A stretch of DNA of 64,000 nt from Gnetum montanum (lineage: Eukaryota > Streptophyta > Gnetopsida > Gnetales > Gnetaceae): NCBI GenBank assembly GCA_015680685.1, contig MNCI01035075.1, positions 47,377 to 111,376 of the forward strand, given 5' to 3'. How positions within the stretch are numbered: position 1 is the stretch's first letter; every line of letters starts with the position of its first letter. The position numbers and the translations under genes are program-made. The notes beneath the pieces are model-generated. The model searched no databases and was not told the origin of the DNA. It was given only the letters and a program-made list of their open reading frames with translations. Positions 1 through 10,880 of the stretch are shown here, piece by piece.

Positions 1-614
1 CCGTACACATCCTAAACCAGTGCAACACTGTTGGGATTACCAAACACTAATCGTTACTAGGTTACCAAGCATTGCACACATGCTCGAAGTGGTCGTGCTT
101 GTGTAATTAACAATTTTCTTAATTGATCAAAATGAATTGTTGTGTTAATAACATAAATGTAAAATGCATAAAATAAAATAAAATAAAATAAATGCATAAG
201 AAAATAAATCTCAAGTGTTGCAAGGATGAATCAAAGAGCTCATCTTTATTGTCATACACAAGGTGTGCTCAGGTACACAATGCTTGAATAAATATCCGTC
301 CACACTTAGACCTCCTGTTGCAGGCACTTGAAAATACTCTAACTTTCAAATAGACTACAAGAGTTTCACTACTTGACTACTAAAAGATTTCCTTCCAATT
401 ATGCGCCTAGGCACTATATTTATAGGCTTGGGAGCAACTACTCTAATAATTAGAGTAACCGCTCTAATAATTAGAATAACTGCTAGAGTAACGACTCTAA
501 TAATTAGAATAACTACTAGAGTAACTGCTAGAGTAACCACTCTAATAATTGGAGTAACTGCTAGAGTAACCACTCTAATAATTAGAATAACTACTAGAGT
601 AACCGCTCTCATCA
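1..614 (-). repeat. LTR of element E, truncated by the window start
   Basis: Minus-strand LTR starting TGATGAGAGCGG at 614; its 3' end lies before base 1. A TATA box (TATAAATA on minus) is at 417-424. It matches the LTR at 55742-56650 along its length, including the AAAAT microsatellite near 170-195. It is preceded on its own strand by another LTR, not by a polypurine tract. It is therefore the 5' LTR of an element lying mostly outside the window, or a solo LTR. It sits 5 bp inside the end of the LTR at 615-1524, and AGTGG (615-619) is the expected target duplication. Confidence 0.8.
432..607 (-). repeat. U3 palindromic repeat array, ATTAGAG type
   Basis: Five copies of a unit containing the odd palindrome CTCTAATAATTAGAG (7-bp arms around one base, some copies diverged), alternating with copies of CTGCTAGAGTAAC. 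The array lies just inside the LTR start and upstream of the TATA box, where U3 enhancer repeats are expected. About four degenerate copies occur in the LTR of element I (56517-56645). No such array is seen in the other LTRs of this window. Confidence 0.75.
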
Positions 615-1524
615 AGTGGCGAGGTACCCCTACACTCAACCATACGAGTACGAGCATGTATGCATGATCTGGTCAAACTCTGTAGATGGACTAGTTGTGG
701 TGTCTAGATAGTTACATGTTGATCATAATTCATTGTCTTCCCACTTGGACTAGTATGTGCTTTGTCACATATGGTTTAGTCCAGAGTGAGGTGTATGATA
801 TGATCCTAAACAAGTGCTACTCCTAGAGACAATGGAAAATAATCTTGTTTTAAGCTAATAGGCAATGCAAAAAAAAATCTAACTAGCCTAAGTGTGATGA
901 GCATCTGTCCCTTAATCATTTATGTGCATCTTGGACCTCATGTACTACCTCTGGGATTACCAAGCGTATATTACTTGAGTGCTCCTAGATACGCTACTAG
1001 GTTACCAAGTAGTTACACTTAACTATTCATGATTAAGTCGTACTCATTCCACGTTAAACAATAGGAATAGTAAATGGTGATAAAGAAATGGTAATTAGGC
1101 AAACAATAAATACAAATAACAATTAAAAAATTAAAACTAAGTGAATGCTGCAATGATGGAGTAATCTCGATCTTTATTGCTGATCATGTGCATGTCCAAG
1201 TACGTCACACTCGAATAAAGGTTTCATACAATTACAATCATCACACTACAGGCATGCATTAGGAAAAGGATTGAAATGAATTGAAATTGACAAAAAAGAC
1301 TCTACTTTAACACTAACTGACTCTCCCCTTCCTGTGCATCCAAATGTGTATTTATAAGCTTACATAGGAATCACAATATCATGTATCCTATATCGTTATC
1401 CAAGCTGTGATATCGCGTACCCGATATCAAGGGTTCAATATTGAGGGTCCAATGTTAAGGGTCTGATATCAGCTCTTGGTTATCAAGGGTCTGATATCAA
1501 CACCTGACAAACCACAATTCATCA
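615..1524 (-). repeat. 3' LTR of element D (A/C/F-type R/U5)
   Basis: Minus-strand LTR starting TGATGAATTGTGG at 1524, preceded on minus by the polypurine tract GTGTGGGTA (1533-1525). U3 (about 1380-1520) has several GATATC or near-GATATC motifs. The TATA box (TATAAATA on minus) is at 1349-1356. The last 5 bp of the LTR were separated by the insertion of element E at 614/615. Confidence 0.8.
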
Positions 1525-1544
1525 TACCCACACGACTGCATAAC

Positions 1545-3100
1545 AACTCTTCCTTGAGTCCAAGAAAGTGAGGATCTCGATTGTATTCTTCCGCACTTTC
1601 TCTCTTTCGTAGCTCACCTTCTTCTTTGTCTACTTGCTCTAGCAATCTATGAATTTAATGAGACATAAGCTCTAATAACCTTCCTTGGGCATACGTCCCA
1701 AGGGTTTTTCTTGTTTCATGCCTAAGTCCATCCACGAGATGGTGTAGTTGATCCTACTACGAATAACCATGGCTAGGGCAATGATGTAACAGTGCGTAAT
1801 AACGGTCCATGACAACATCCAAGGGTTCATGATCTCCTTGCTTCGATCCATGGATTTGCTTCCACAGGTTAGACACTCAGGAGTACATTTGGTACTTATC
1901 ATTGAATAGTTCTAACATTGTACTCCACCTTTCAATGGATTTCGATTCTAAGGACCGGTACTAGCTCTCAGCTTCTTTCACTAGTGTCCTTGGGAACAAC
2001 TTCAGTTTTTGTCATTCATTTTCTATGTTCTGCAAGGCACATGCATCGTGGAATGCTTGTAAATGATTTTGAGGAGTAGCGTTGTATCACCCTTCAAATC
2101 ATGGGATGTTGTTCATGTCTAACCTCTTAATCCTACTATCCTTTTGGTGCCTTGTTGGAACTCTTACGACCTCCATTATCTCTAGCATGCTTCTAGTTGC
2201 AAGTAGGGGTTCTTCGTGATCGTCTCTTTCATAGCATCTATGGTGTCTACGCGGTTCCCTACTCTCCCTTCTTCTATGCTTTGATTTCTTAGAGTGCCCT
2301 TGTCCTCATTCTTGACTGTCTTGTTGATGTCTTTCACTTCGTTTTCCCTTATCCTCAGGATTGGTTTCCTTATGACTACGTCTAGACATTGAAGGAGAGG
2401 GTGAAGGTGACGATGAAGGTGAAGAAGAAGGAGAACCATCACCATGACAATTTTTTCTACCTTCTCTTCGGTGGTCTCGGCCTCGATCGTGATCATGATT
2501 AGAACGTCCATCCTTATTGTGTGTTCGTGTTCCTTCATTGAACACTTCATGTTCGTGGGTATCAAAACTAGGGTTGTGAAGAGTAGAGTGGAGGTTCTGA
2601 TACACTACCTCTTGACCAATGTTAGGAGGAGGAACATCGTTTAATGGGGAACCTGTTGAAGTAGGTTCACCATCCTCAATTTTGCTCAAAATGTGCAGAG
2701 TGTCATGGGGCCATTTACCCTTCAAGGATGTATGGTATCTCTCCTATCACAAGTCCCTTTGATGTTGCGCTTCTGTGGGATGATAGTCCCTTGAGTCATG
2801 ATCGCATGCAACATATTCTACATATAAAAGTGACATGCCTATTCGTGTGAGAGCACGAAGAAGCATGCTGGGGATTGATCGGTCTAGAGGCAACACTATG
2901 TTACCCTCCAAGTCTCTCCAATGCAGTTGTTTGTCTTGGTGGAGAATAAAGGTGAAATCAGGCAGATACTCATCGGGATGAGTATATACCACACGAAACT
3001 ATTGAGGAACTGGTGGATCCTGGTTATGTGTATTATGCCACTGACTTCCTCTTGCATTAGTCCTAGGCAATGAAGTGCTCTTATGCGAAGAAGAAGACAT
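1545..3100 (-). pseudogene. gag: gag of element D, 3'-truncated
   Basis: Capsid/nucleocapsid precursor. The start ATG at 3100 begins MSSSSHKST and is 126 nt downstream of the primer site. In order: an N-terminal domain containing FTFILHQDKQLHWRDLEGN (about 2990-2750), also present in B, F and G but not in A or C; a Ser/Arg-rich linker with SSSPSSSPSPSPSMSR (about 2460-2350); then the core with LDMNNIPRFEG, YRSLESKSIERWSTMLELF and a helical stretch around HLVDGLRHETRKTLG (about 2150-1600), which fits the retrotransposon gag family. Several stops and frameshifts interrupt it, including an in-frame TAG after VPQ. It ends before the zinc knuckle because of the internal deletion. Confidence 0.8.
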
Positions 3101-3225
3101 CTTGTTCTGTTTGGTGTGCAATGTACTGTTGTCTTGTGTTTCTTTGATTAACCCTAAGGGTTTGTTCTAAAATTCCAATGATATGAATGATTTCCTATGT
3201 TCTACATAGCGCACAAACAACCAAG

Positions 3226-3243
3226 TCCCTGACAACGGCGCCA
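3226..3243 (-). promoter_or_regulatory. Primer-binding site of element D (tRNA-Asp)
   Basis: The minus strand reads TGGCGCCGTTGTCAGGGA, one base after the LTR end. It matches the complement of the plant tRNA-Asp 3' end (TGGCGCCGTTGCCGGGGA) at 16 of 18 bases, and both differences are C-to-T or G-to-A. This is the best-preserved primer site in the window. Confidence 0.9.
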
Positions 3244-3244
3244 A

Positions 3245-4051
3245 TGATGAGTGGCGAGGTACCCCTACACTCAACCATACAAATACGAGCGTTTCACACA
3301 CGATCTGGTCGAACTCCAAGGACTAAGTGCATACGCACTTTAATAGAACACTCAGGATTAATCAATCGTTGTCTTCCCAGACTTACTTGTATTGTCATGG
3401 CTGTATGGTTAAGTAAGCTTGAGGTATATGATTTTTATAACTTTTGTATTTTTCATGTCTTCTGCTAATAAAGGAGAGGGAGAGAGAGCTAAGTGACTAA
3501 TTTACATTAGCTATTCATTAACTAGTTTCTAAATGTTCCTAACACCAGTATCCATTCCCACTTGTTGTACACATCCTAAACCAATGCAACGCTGCTGGGA
3601 TTACCAAACGCTAATCGTCACTGGGTTACCAAGCGCCATACACATGCTCGAAGCGGTCGTACTGAGTGTATTTAACTAAGGGGGTTGAAGGTTGAGAGAG
3701 ATACTAATTAACTAGAAAAGCATTAAACAATAATTAATTACTAATTAGCTTAGTCTATATGCTGCAAGGTTTATCATAAAGTTCATCTTTATTGTCATAC
3801 ACAAAATTGTGCTTAGGTACAAATTGCTCGAATAAAGATCCATTCACTCTATGACTCCTATTGTGGGTACACAGAAATAATTCTAACTCTCGAATAATAA
3901 AACTGCAAGAATCTGGCTAAGGGTCTAAGTCTAACTATGTGGAACCAAGGCCACCGCCTCTTATTTATAGAAGATGAGGTAGGACGCAATATCACATATG
4001 CAATATCGCGTGGTGGATGTGATATCGTGTACGTGATATTGCGGCTCATTA
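3245..4051 (-). repeat. 5' LTR of element D (E/I-type R/U5, GATATC-type U3)
   Basis: LTR end CTCATCA at 3245 on minus; start TAATGAG at 4051. R and U5 align with the LTRs of E and I (for example the stretch around GTACACATCCTAAACCAATG), but U3 (about 3980-4045) carries GATATC motifs instead of the ATTAGAG array. The TATA box (minus TATAAATA) is at 3962-3969. A GA-rich stretch near 3472-3490 is local. Confidence 0.8.
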
Positions 4052-4603
4052 GCTTCCTATGTAATGCAATCTACTTATAAGATATTATATAGATAATTCA
4101 TAGGGGTGTTACAAGAAAGAAATAAAGGAAAAAGACTTATAAAAAATGATTTTAGAGAAATTAAAACTAAAATTAAAAATCAAATTGGAAAGTCAATGAA
4201 AATTGTTTAAAAAGCACATTTATGTGTGTAATGCCTTTTGTAAAAAAAAAAGGTAAAGCATATGTGTTACATGCTTAACATATAACATATATGTTATAAA
4301 GCTTACTTTTTCATCATTTCCCTTTCTCCACCTCGTTTGCCACTTGTTTGCTGACATGGATTTTTGCCATCTATTTTGAAACTATCATTTTTACAAAACT
4401 ATGTCCTATCGTGTTTTTCCATAAAGACATTTTTTGCTCTTTCTTCTTTGTTTTGAAGCTGATTTGAGCCTGTTTTTTTTCATTCTTCTCTTTATAAATA
4501 GGTAGTGGCCTTCGATACATCTTGTCATAGTTTGTAAAAGGGTTTCAAGTGTGGCAAGTGAAGCAAACCAAGGATAAATTAAGAGTGTTAGGTAGAAAAG
4601 AAA
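4052..4603. other. Unassigned AT-rich flank between elements D and A
   Basis: No coding signal. About 40 bp ending in the plus-strand sequence GGGGTGTTACA (4073-4113) recur diverged at 28973-29014, and may be a terminus of a further LTR element. TATAAATA at 4493-4500 has no recognisable gene downstream. Element A inserted at 4608, so this sequence was once contiguous with 27125 onward. Confidence 0.5.
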
Positions 4604-4608
4604 GGTGT

Positions 4609-5477
4609 TGAAGAGTCATGTTTTGGTAGGGCTCTGATATCGGAGTCATGTTATTGGGTATTTGATATTAGGGCATAACCTCTGATGTTAGGGATCCAAT
4701 ATTGCCTCATCCATGCCAGCCTATAAATACAACACTTGGATGCACAATTTGGATATAGATTTTGATAGATTTTAGATGTAGACATAAATAAGTTTTGTTA
4801 GTTTGTTTTCAGTGCATGCTTGCAATGTGATGTTAAGTGATTTTACAACATCTTTATTTGAGTGTGACATACTTGGAAACGTTACATGTTCGGTAATAAA
4901 GATCGAGATTTCTTCCATCATTGCAACATCCACTTAGCTTTATTATTGTTAATTACTTAAATGATTACTATTTTCCTTAGTTAATGATTATCATTTATTG
5001 TTCTTTATTGTTTCTGTCGTTAAGTAGAATGAGTAGAACTAATTGCGAGCACTTAAGTGTAATTACTTGGTAACCTAGTAGTGTTATCATTTGGTACGCT
5101 CAATAACGGTATAGGTGGTAATCCCAGTGGTAGTTGTATGAGGTCTAAGGCATGTACAAAAGATTAGGAATGGATACTCATTACACATAGGCTAGCTTAG
5201 ACTTTACTTTCTGTTGTTAATTAGTTAGATAATTAATTTCCTTATTATCGTTAGGAGTAGCATAAGGCCTAAACAACATCAAGAATCATATGCCTCACTT
5301 TAAACTAAACAATATATGGCAAATTTACCACTAGTCTAAGTGGTAAGACAATGAACTGCGATCAAGATATAATGATCTAGATGCCACAACTAGTCTCATC
5401 CATGAAATTCGACTAGATCACACATGAATGCTTGTGATTCGTATGCTTGGGTATAAGGGAGTATTCACCACTCATCA
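4609..5477 (+). repeat. 5' LTR of element A
   Basis: Starts TGAAGAGTCATG and ends CTCATCA. U3 has GATATCGG, GATATTAGGG and GATGTTAGGGATCC. TATAAATA is at 4722-4729 and the AATAAA poly(A) signal at 4895-4900. It is followed by two or three degenerate TTGGTAACCTAG-like motifs (about 5060-5145) shared by all LTR families here. Confidence 0.88.
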
Positions 5478-5478
5478 G

Positions 5479-5496
5479 TGGTGCCATTGCCGAGGA
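5479..5496 (+). promoter_or_regulatory. Primer-binding site of element A (tRNA-Asp)
   Basis: TGGTGCCATTGCCGAGGA, one base after the LTR end. It differs from the tRNA-Asp complement at three positions, all C-to-T or G-to-A. Confidence 0.88.
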
Positions 5497-5599
5497 AGGT
5501 GCTAGTTATCTAGATTAGTTATATTATACACAATTTTTGTAAATGCATTAACTTATCTTTCAAAAAATAATAAGTCACACACATCATTAACTAACAACA

Positions 5600-6822
5600 A
5601 TGTCTCTTTTACATGGAAGCAATAATGCATCATATGAAGAGGACATTCATTAGAAAACTAATGACATATATATTGAAGAAAATTTGAGTGACCAACCTCA
5701 TGTAGGGGTTTCGTATGTTCATGACCACCCTAACTACAATCAAGGACTACATTCACCTATGGCAAATAATCCTAGAGGAGATGAAGTAAGTCCTAGACTA
5801 GGGGAGGCCTCAAGGCGTAGGACCTTCTCAAAACCTAGCAAAGATAAATCAAGGGACCATGGGGAATACTAAAGAAGCCATGGAGACTCTCCTAGTTCCT
5901 CATCTTCCTTTTCCTCTTCAATGTCTAGCTCTAATGAGGATGAACGTAGGTATAGAGATCGAGCTCCACTATGGGGTAAAAATAAAAATAGAAATCAAAA
6001 CCAAGGGCAAAATCAAAGACATCAAAATGAGCATAGACAAGATCATCATAATCAAACAATTAGAAATAGAAATTTTCACCACGACATGTCTAATGATAGT
6101 GAACCCTTATTGGCCACTAAGAGCATGATTCATATCACAGAGGCAGTTAAAATACCCCACAAGCATCATAAGGAAAGTTGCATAAAAAAGGCTTGATATG
6201 AATAACATTCCTAAATTTGTAGGAGGATATAATTTTGATCCACAACATCATTTATAAGCCTTCCATGATGCCTACATCTTAAAAAACATTAAAAGTGGAT
6301 GGAAAAAGCTTAAGTTCTTTCTTTGGCCACTAATAGACAAAGCCAAAGTGTGGTATAGATTATTGAAACTAAATTCAATCCATTAGTGGTCTACAATGCT
6401 AGAACATTTTAATGAGAAATACCAAACCTATACGAGGATGTCCAACCTAAGGAAATGAATCCAAGGATGGAAACAGAAACAACATGAACCCTTGGATATG
6501 GCCCTAGATAGATACTATTCTCTATTGTATAGATGTCCAAGCCATAGTTTTTCTCAAGAAGAGAAACTTTTCCGCATCATAGATGGGCTTCGTAGTCAAA
6601 TGAGAGAGACCCTTAGAAGATATGCTCAAGGTAGATTATATGAATTGGGAACCCATCAAATCCTAAGGCTCAACGAGTATGTGGAAAAAGAAGGAGAGCT
6701 ATGTAAATGAGAGAATGTTAAGAAACATCACTGCAACCCAACTCTTCAAAAGAAAAGGGTTCATATCTATGATAAGGAAAAAGAGACAACTCTTGATGAG
6801 GTGATTTCACAACAAACCTTGT
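5600..6822 (+). pseudogene. gag: gag of element A, 5' half
   Basis: The likely start ATG at 5600 begins MSLLHGSNNAS, matching the start of C (30611), not the MSSS start of B and D. In order: an acidic N-terminal part with VGVSYVHDHPNYNQGLHSP; a Ser-rich stretch (about 5890-5930); a basic, Asn/Gln/His-rich region; then the gag core from EPLLATKSMIHI through LDRYYSLLYRCPSHSFSQEE (about 6100-6700). Stops and frameshifts are present, such as TAG at the codon that is TGG in C (IHW). Element B inserted at 6822, and the reading continues at about 20223 after an apparent loss of about 220 bp. Confidence 0.8.
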
Positions 6823-7817
6823 TGATGAGTGTTAAAGTGTTACATCAACAAGCCCCTATTGATGTGGCCTCGTTGATAGGCCCCTATCAATGGAGCCCCA
6901 TTTACATGATGTTGCCTTGTTGATAGGGCCACATAAATGTAGCATTTGCTATGTCTACAAGGCCTCGTTGATGCAACCTTATAATAAAAACTATAAATGC
7001 ATGCTCACAATCGTGTTTTTTTTGGGGGGAGGGGGAAGATCAAGTCATACTAGTAGTAGAGCTCTTGCAATTTTTCCATTCGAAAGTTAGAATATTTCTT
7101 TGAGTGCTAGCAGTAGGAGTTAGAAAGTATACAGATCTTTATTTGAGCATTATTGTACCTGAACCACACCAGTGTGTAAGGTAATAAAGACAAGCCTTTT
7201 GATCAAACCCTACAACACTTAGAATAGATTAATGATTTATTTATGCATTCATTATTTTCATTAAATATGTAATTAATTAAGCTAAATTAAGCTAAATTAG
7301 ACTTTAAGAAATTAGTTAATTTTTTAAGCTAAATAGATTAAACATATAAGTATGACCGCTTCAAGTGTAAACACATATTTTCTTGCTAATCCTAGCAGCG
7401 TCAAGTGTAAACACGTATTTGCTTGGTGCACCTAGTAGCATCATGCTTGATAACCCAGCAGTGGATACGTGAATTCAGGACGTGTACAGAAAGTGGGACT
7501 AGATGCTTATGTTAGGACTAGTTAGAGACTAGTAAAGTAGTAAATTAAATTAGTTATTATAATACTTCATCTCTCTGTTTAAGTGCCAAAGAACATAACA
7601 CATAAAACAATAAAAATCATATGCCTCGATTACACTTAACCATACCTTTATACATCACAAGTGTAATTAGGAAGACAATAAATGACCATTAAGACAAGGT
7701 TCACTTCCTAGACAACTAGTGTACCAGAAGATATAGAGTCCATGGAATTCGACTCAATTGTGCATGAATGCTTTGTGATTCATATGGTTGAGCATAGGGT
7801 GCCTTCACCATTCATCA
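6823..7817 (+). repeat. 5' LTR of element B
   Basis: Starts TGATGAGTGTTAAAG and ends TTCATCA. U3 (about 6841-6985) is built of palindromic variants of CATCAATGGGGCCCC, unlike the GATATC of A. TATAAAT is at 6992-6998 and AATAAA at 7183-7188. A T/G-rich run at 7016-7036 lies just after the TATA box. Confidence 0.88.
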
Positions 7818-7818
7818 T

Positions 7819-7836
7819 TGGCATTGTTGTTGGGGA
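7819..7836 (+). promoter_or_regulatory. Primer-binding site of element B (tRNA-Asp)
   Basis: TGGCATTGTTGTTGGGGA, one base after the LTR. Five differences from the tRNA-Asp complement, all transitions of the deamination type. Confidence 0.82.
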
Positions 7837-7967
7837 CTCTTTTTGTTGAAACATGTACTATCTAGGATTAGTGAACATTATTAATATTGTTAGATGAACC
7901 CCAAGGTTGGCATCATTTTCAAATTATATAATTACAAAAGCATAGTGATATTTTATTTATTTGCAAA

Positions 7968-10370
7968 ATGTCCTCTTCTCACAGGCATGAAGATGTTAAA
8001 CTACTAGTCCCTCAATAGTGCAAGGTGGTATATTCTCATCTAGATGAGTATGTGCTTGATTTCACCTTCATCCTGCACTAGGATGAACAATTGCAATGGC
8101 GTGATATGGAAGGTAATATTGTAATGCCTCCCAATCAATCTATGCCTGTGATGCTACTTCAAACTCTTATTAAGTTAGGCATCCATGATCTTTAAGAGGA
8201 GTACATTGTGAATGATTGCAACTATTAGGACTACCATCCCACTAAAACACAACATTGAAGAGATCAACACCAAGAGAAGCAACATGAGTTTATGAAGGGA
8301 AAATGGTTCACCAATCCCTTGTTCCTACTAAACTAAGACAATAATGAGGGTCCTTTCTCTAGAGGCTCTCAACATAAAAATTCTCCACCCCTCAATACTA
8401 GTGATGCTGGTGTGAACCTCAATCTACATTCCCCTATCAAAAAACTAGGTTCAGGAAAAGATAGAAATCAAGGTAGGGGCTCGAACAAGCATCAAGATGA
8501 TAAGAAACTTGACAAACGTGATCACGACAATCGAAGGGGAGTTGATAGATACCATGGTGATGGTAGTCCTCCTTCCTCTTCTTTTGATTCTGAAAAATGC
8601 CACAAAAGAAACAATTGTGATGGAGGTGGGCAATAGAACAATAATACTGATCAACATGCCCACAATAATTGAAGGGGTAACAGAGGACATCATCAATGAC
8701 AACAAAATAATGCTAATGATGAGCCTTTATTGGTAACTTAAAGCATGCTTAACATTGTAGAGGCAGTCAAGATCCCAACTAGGCATGTAAAAGATAGTCG
8801 GATCAAGTGCTTAGACATGAACAATATCCCAAGATTTGAAGGGGGGATATAACTCTAATCTACAAAATAATCTACAAGCCTTTCATGATTCCTACGCCTT
8901 AAAAAAGATAGAGAATGACTGATAGAAATTAAATCTATTCCCTAGGACACTCATCAAAGAGGCAAAAAGCTGGTACTAGTCCTTGGACTTGGAATCTATC
9001 CATTGATGGAGTACAATGCTTGAACTATTCAAGGATTATATTAGACATACTCCAGAGTGTCCAATCTAAGAAGGAAAATCCAAGGCTAGAAATAGAAAAT
9101 ACATGAATCCTTAGATGCTACTATGGGCAAATATTATTCTCTCATACATTGATGCCCTGGCCATGGTTGTTCTTAGAGGAAGCAACTCTACCACATCATA
9201 GATGGGCTTAGAGCAAAAACTAGAAGAACTCTTAGGGTTTATGCCCAAGAGAGACTGTCTGAACTAAGAGCTCATCAAATATAAAGATTGATAGAGTAAT
9301 TAGCAAAAGAAGAAGTTGAGTTACGAAAAAGGAAAAGTGTAGAAGAATATAATAGAGACCCTTCCATAAGGAAAATGGATGTTTGATTTTGTGATGAGGA
9401 GTCACCATTGGACAAAGTGGTGAATAGAAAAACCTTGCCTATCCAAAAATTTGTTTCTAACATTTTAGCAAAGGTTGATAAACTATGGGACTCTTTGGAT
9501 GAAAAATTTCAAACTACTATGAAGATTGCTAAAGAATTCAAAGAGTAGAATAGTGATCATGACTACAGGAGGTAGAAAGAAGCTAAACATGTATACTAGA
9601 GAGGTTAAGGGCAAAGATGCTACAGTAGAAGAAATTATGAAGATAAACTTTGATGATGATGTTGGATGTGACATTTGTCAATATGAACCATTTAAGGGAT
9701 GTTCTTCTATGGTGTCACACTTACAAGAGTCTGTGTTGCACATGCTAAATCCTTACCTAGCACAAAGACAAGCACCCAGACAATTGCCTTATCCTCAAGG
9801 CAATCCAAGGAAGTTCCACTAGTAACAACAAGCTTACTATCCAAGTGAAGCTCCATCACAACCATATGAGAAATATCAGTAGTGCCAGCAAGCACAATTA
9901 TGGGGAATGTCACTGCCAAGACAAAAATACCTTTATAGACAACTAAATCCATATGAGTACTATGTTTAGCAACTCGTTTCTCCATGAAGTTCTGCCAGCC
10001 ATGCCTCATTCTAGCATCATTATTATCCTTCAGAGTACCATCAAAATCATTCACCATCTACTCAAGGGGAGCACCCATATCCATGCCATCCTTTGCATTT
10101 GTCTACATACATCCCTTCACCCTCAACCCAGTTACCTCCTACTCTATTCATGCAAGGAAAAATTCCCCCATAGCCGCAACAATGAAATGCTACGAGGGTT
10201 GTAAATTTACAACCGGCCTTTTAACTGAGTGGTTTAGATAATTGATCCAAGAAATGACCATTAACAATCCTTCCAAACCCACATAATCTAATGTGGATGG
10301 TCACCCTGTATCTCCAACACCCACATCCTCTACATCAAGCACATCCAAGAGCCCTTCAAACCAAATGTGG
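7968..10370 (+). pseudogene. gag: gag of element B
   Basis: The start ATG at 7968 begins MSSSHRHEDV, as in D. An in-frame TAG follows VPQ at the same codon as in D. The N-terminal domain has YVLDFTFILH and WRDMEGNIVMPP (about 8035-8200). A basic, Ser-rich linker (about 8400-8640) leads to the gag core with LDMNNIPRFEG (about 8812) and further core motifs to about 9300. The zinc knuckle at 9664-9705 reads CDICQYEPFKGC: the two leading Cys remain, but the His position is Pro and the spacing to the last Cys is short. A Pro/Gln/Tyr-rich tail runs to about 10370. Many stops. Confidence 0.82.
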
Positions 10371-10380
10371 CCTTAGATCC

Positions 10381-10880
10381 GCACCATGATGTTAACTCAT
10401 GTTGTCTCTGATTGGATCAAGGCTAGCAATATTTTCATGAAATGATCTAACCTAGGAAGTCCTCTTATTTACTTATAGATTACTGGACATGAGCCATGCA
10501 AGGCTCTTCTTGATTTTCATTCTAGTTTCAATCTCATCTCCTATGACATGTACAAGGCCTGGAACCTACCACATCTTAAGAAGAGAAATATTTGTTTGGA
10601 ATTGGTAGACTGGTCAATCACTATCCCTTTAGGGTTAGTGGAGGACATTGTGACCACAGTTTGTGGGTGGTCCTATCCTACTAATTTTCTAGTGATCAAG
10701 GTTGAAAACTGCAAAGGTCAATTTCCTATCATTATGGGACATGCATGGTTAAGCACTATTGATGCACAAATGGACATCAAGGACCTCTCCTTGGAAATCT
10801 CCAAGGAAAAAGAATTTGGATAACTTCAGAAGAAGCAAGTTCCATGCATCACGTACAATAATAATGGGTGCAATTACATG
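10381..10880 (+). pseudogene. Aspartic protease region of element B
   Basis: Retropepsin-like domain that would cleave Gag-Pol. The active-site loop reads ALLDFHSSFNLISYDMYKAW (catalytic Asp codon at about 10511), against the D-L-G-S-x-V-N usual in Athila-like proteases: Asp is kept but the following Gly is lost. The conserved downstream flap and strand read VEDIVTTVCGWSYP and PIIMGHAWLSTIDA (about 10640-10770), as in I and F. After it comes a broken linker (10880-11360) that should join protease to RT. Confidence 0.78.

Larger units (their letters stand above)
615..4051 (-). mobile_element. Element D: gag-only Ty3/gypsy deletion derivative
   Basis: Order on the minus strand: LTR (4051-3245), tRNA-Asp primer site (3243-3226), gag (3100 to about 1545), polypurine tract, LTR (1524-615). 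Gag stops soon after the residues EEYNRDP and is joined directly to sequence just before the polypurine tract, so the rest of gag, all pol and any ORF2 are absent. The two LTRs are not a pair. The 5' one shares R/U5 with elements E and I, while the 3' one is of the A/C/F type. It is probably a product of recombination or deletion between two related elements. Confidence 0.75.

Noticed and set aside
432-607. Regular spaced repeats resembling a CRISPR array
   Set aside because: Units are adjacent and degenerate inside a plant LTR U3, with no unique spacers and no cas genes.
355-667. Open frames on both strands at the same place, with Ile/Thr/Val-rich repeats
   Set aside because: They are translations of the U3 palindromic repeat array in the LTR of E, not genes.
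4493-4500. TATAAATA as a host gene promoter
   Set aside because: No coding sequence follows; element A begins about 110 bp later and nothing gene-like continues at 27125.
9707-10057. 116-codon minus-strand open frame within gag of B
   Set aside because: Antisense shadow of the Tyr/Gln-rich gag tail.
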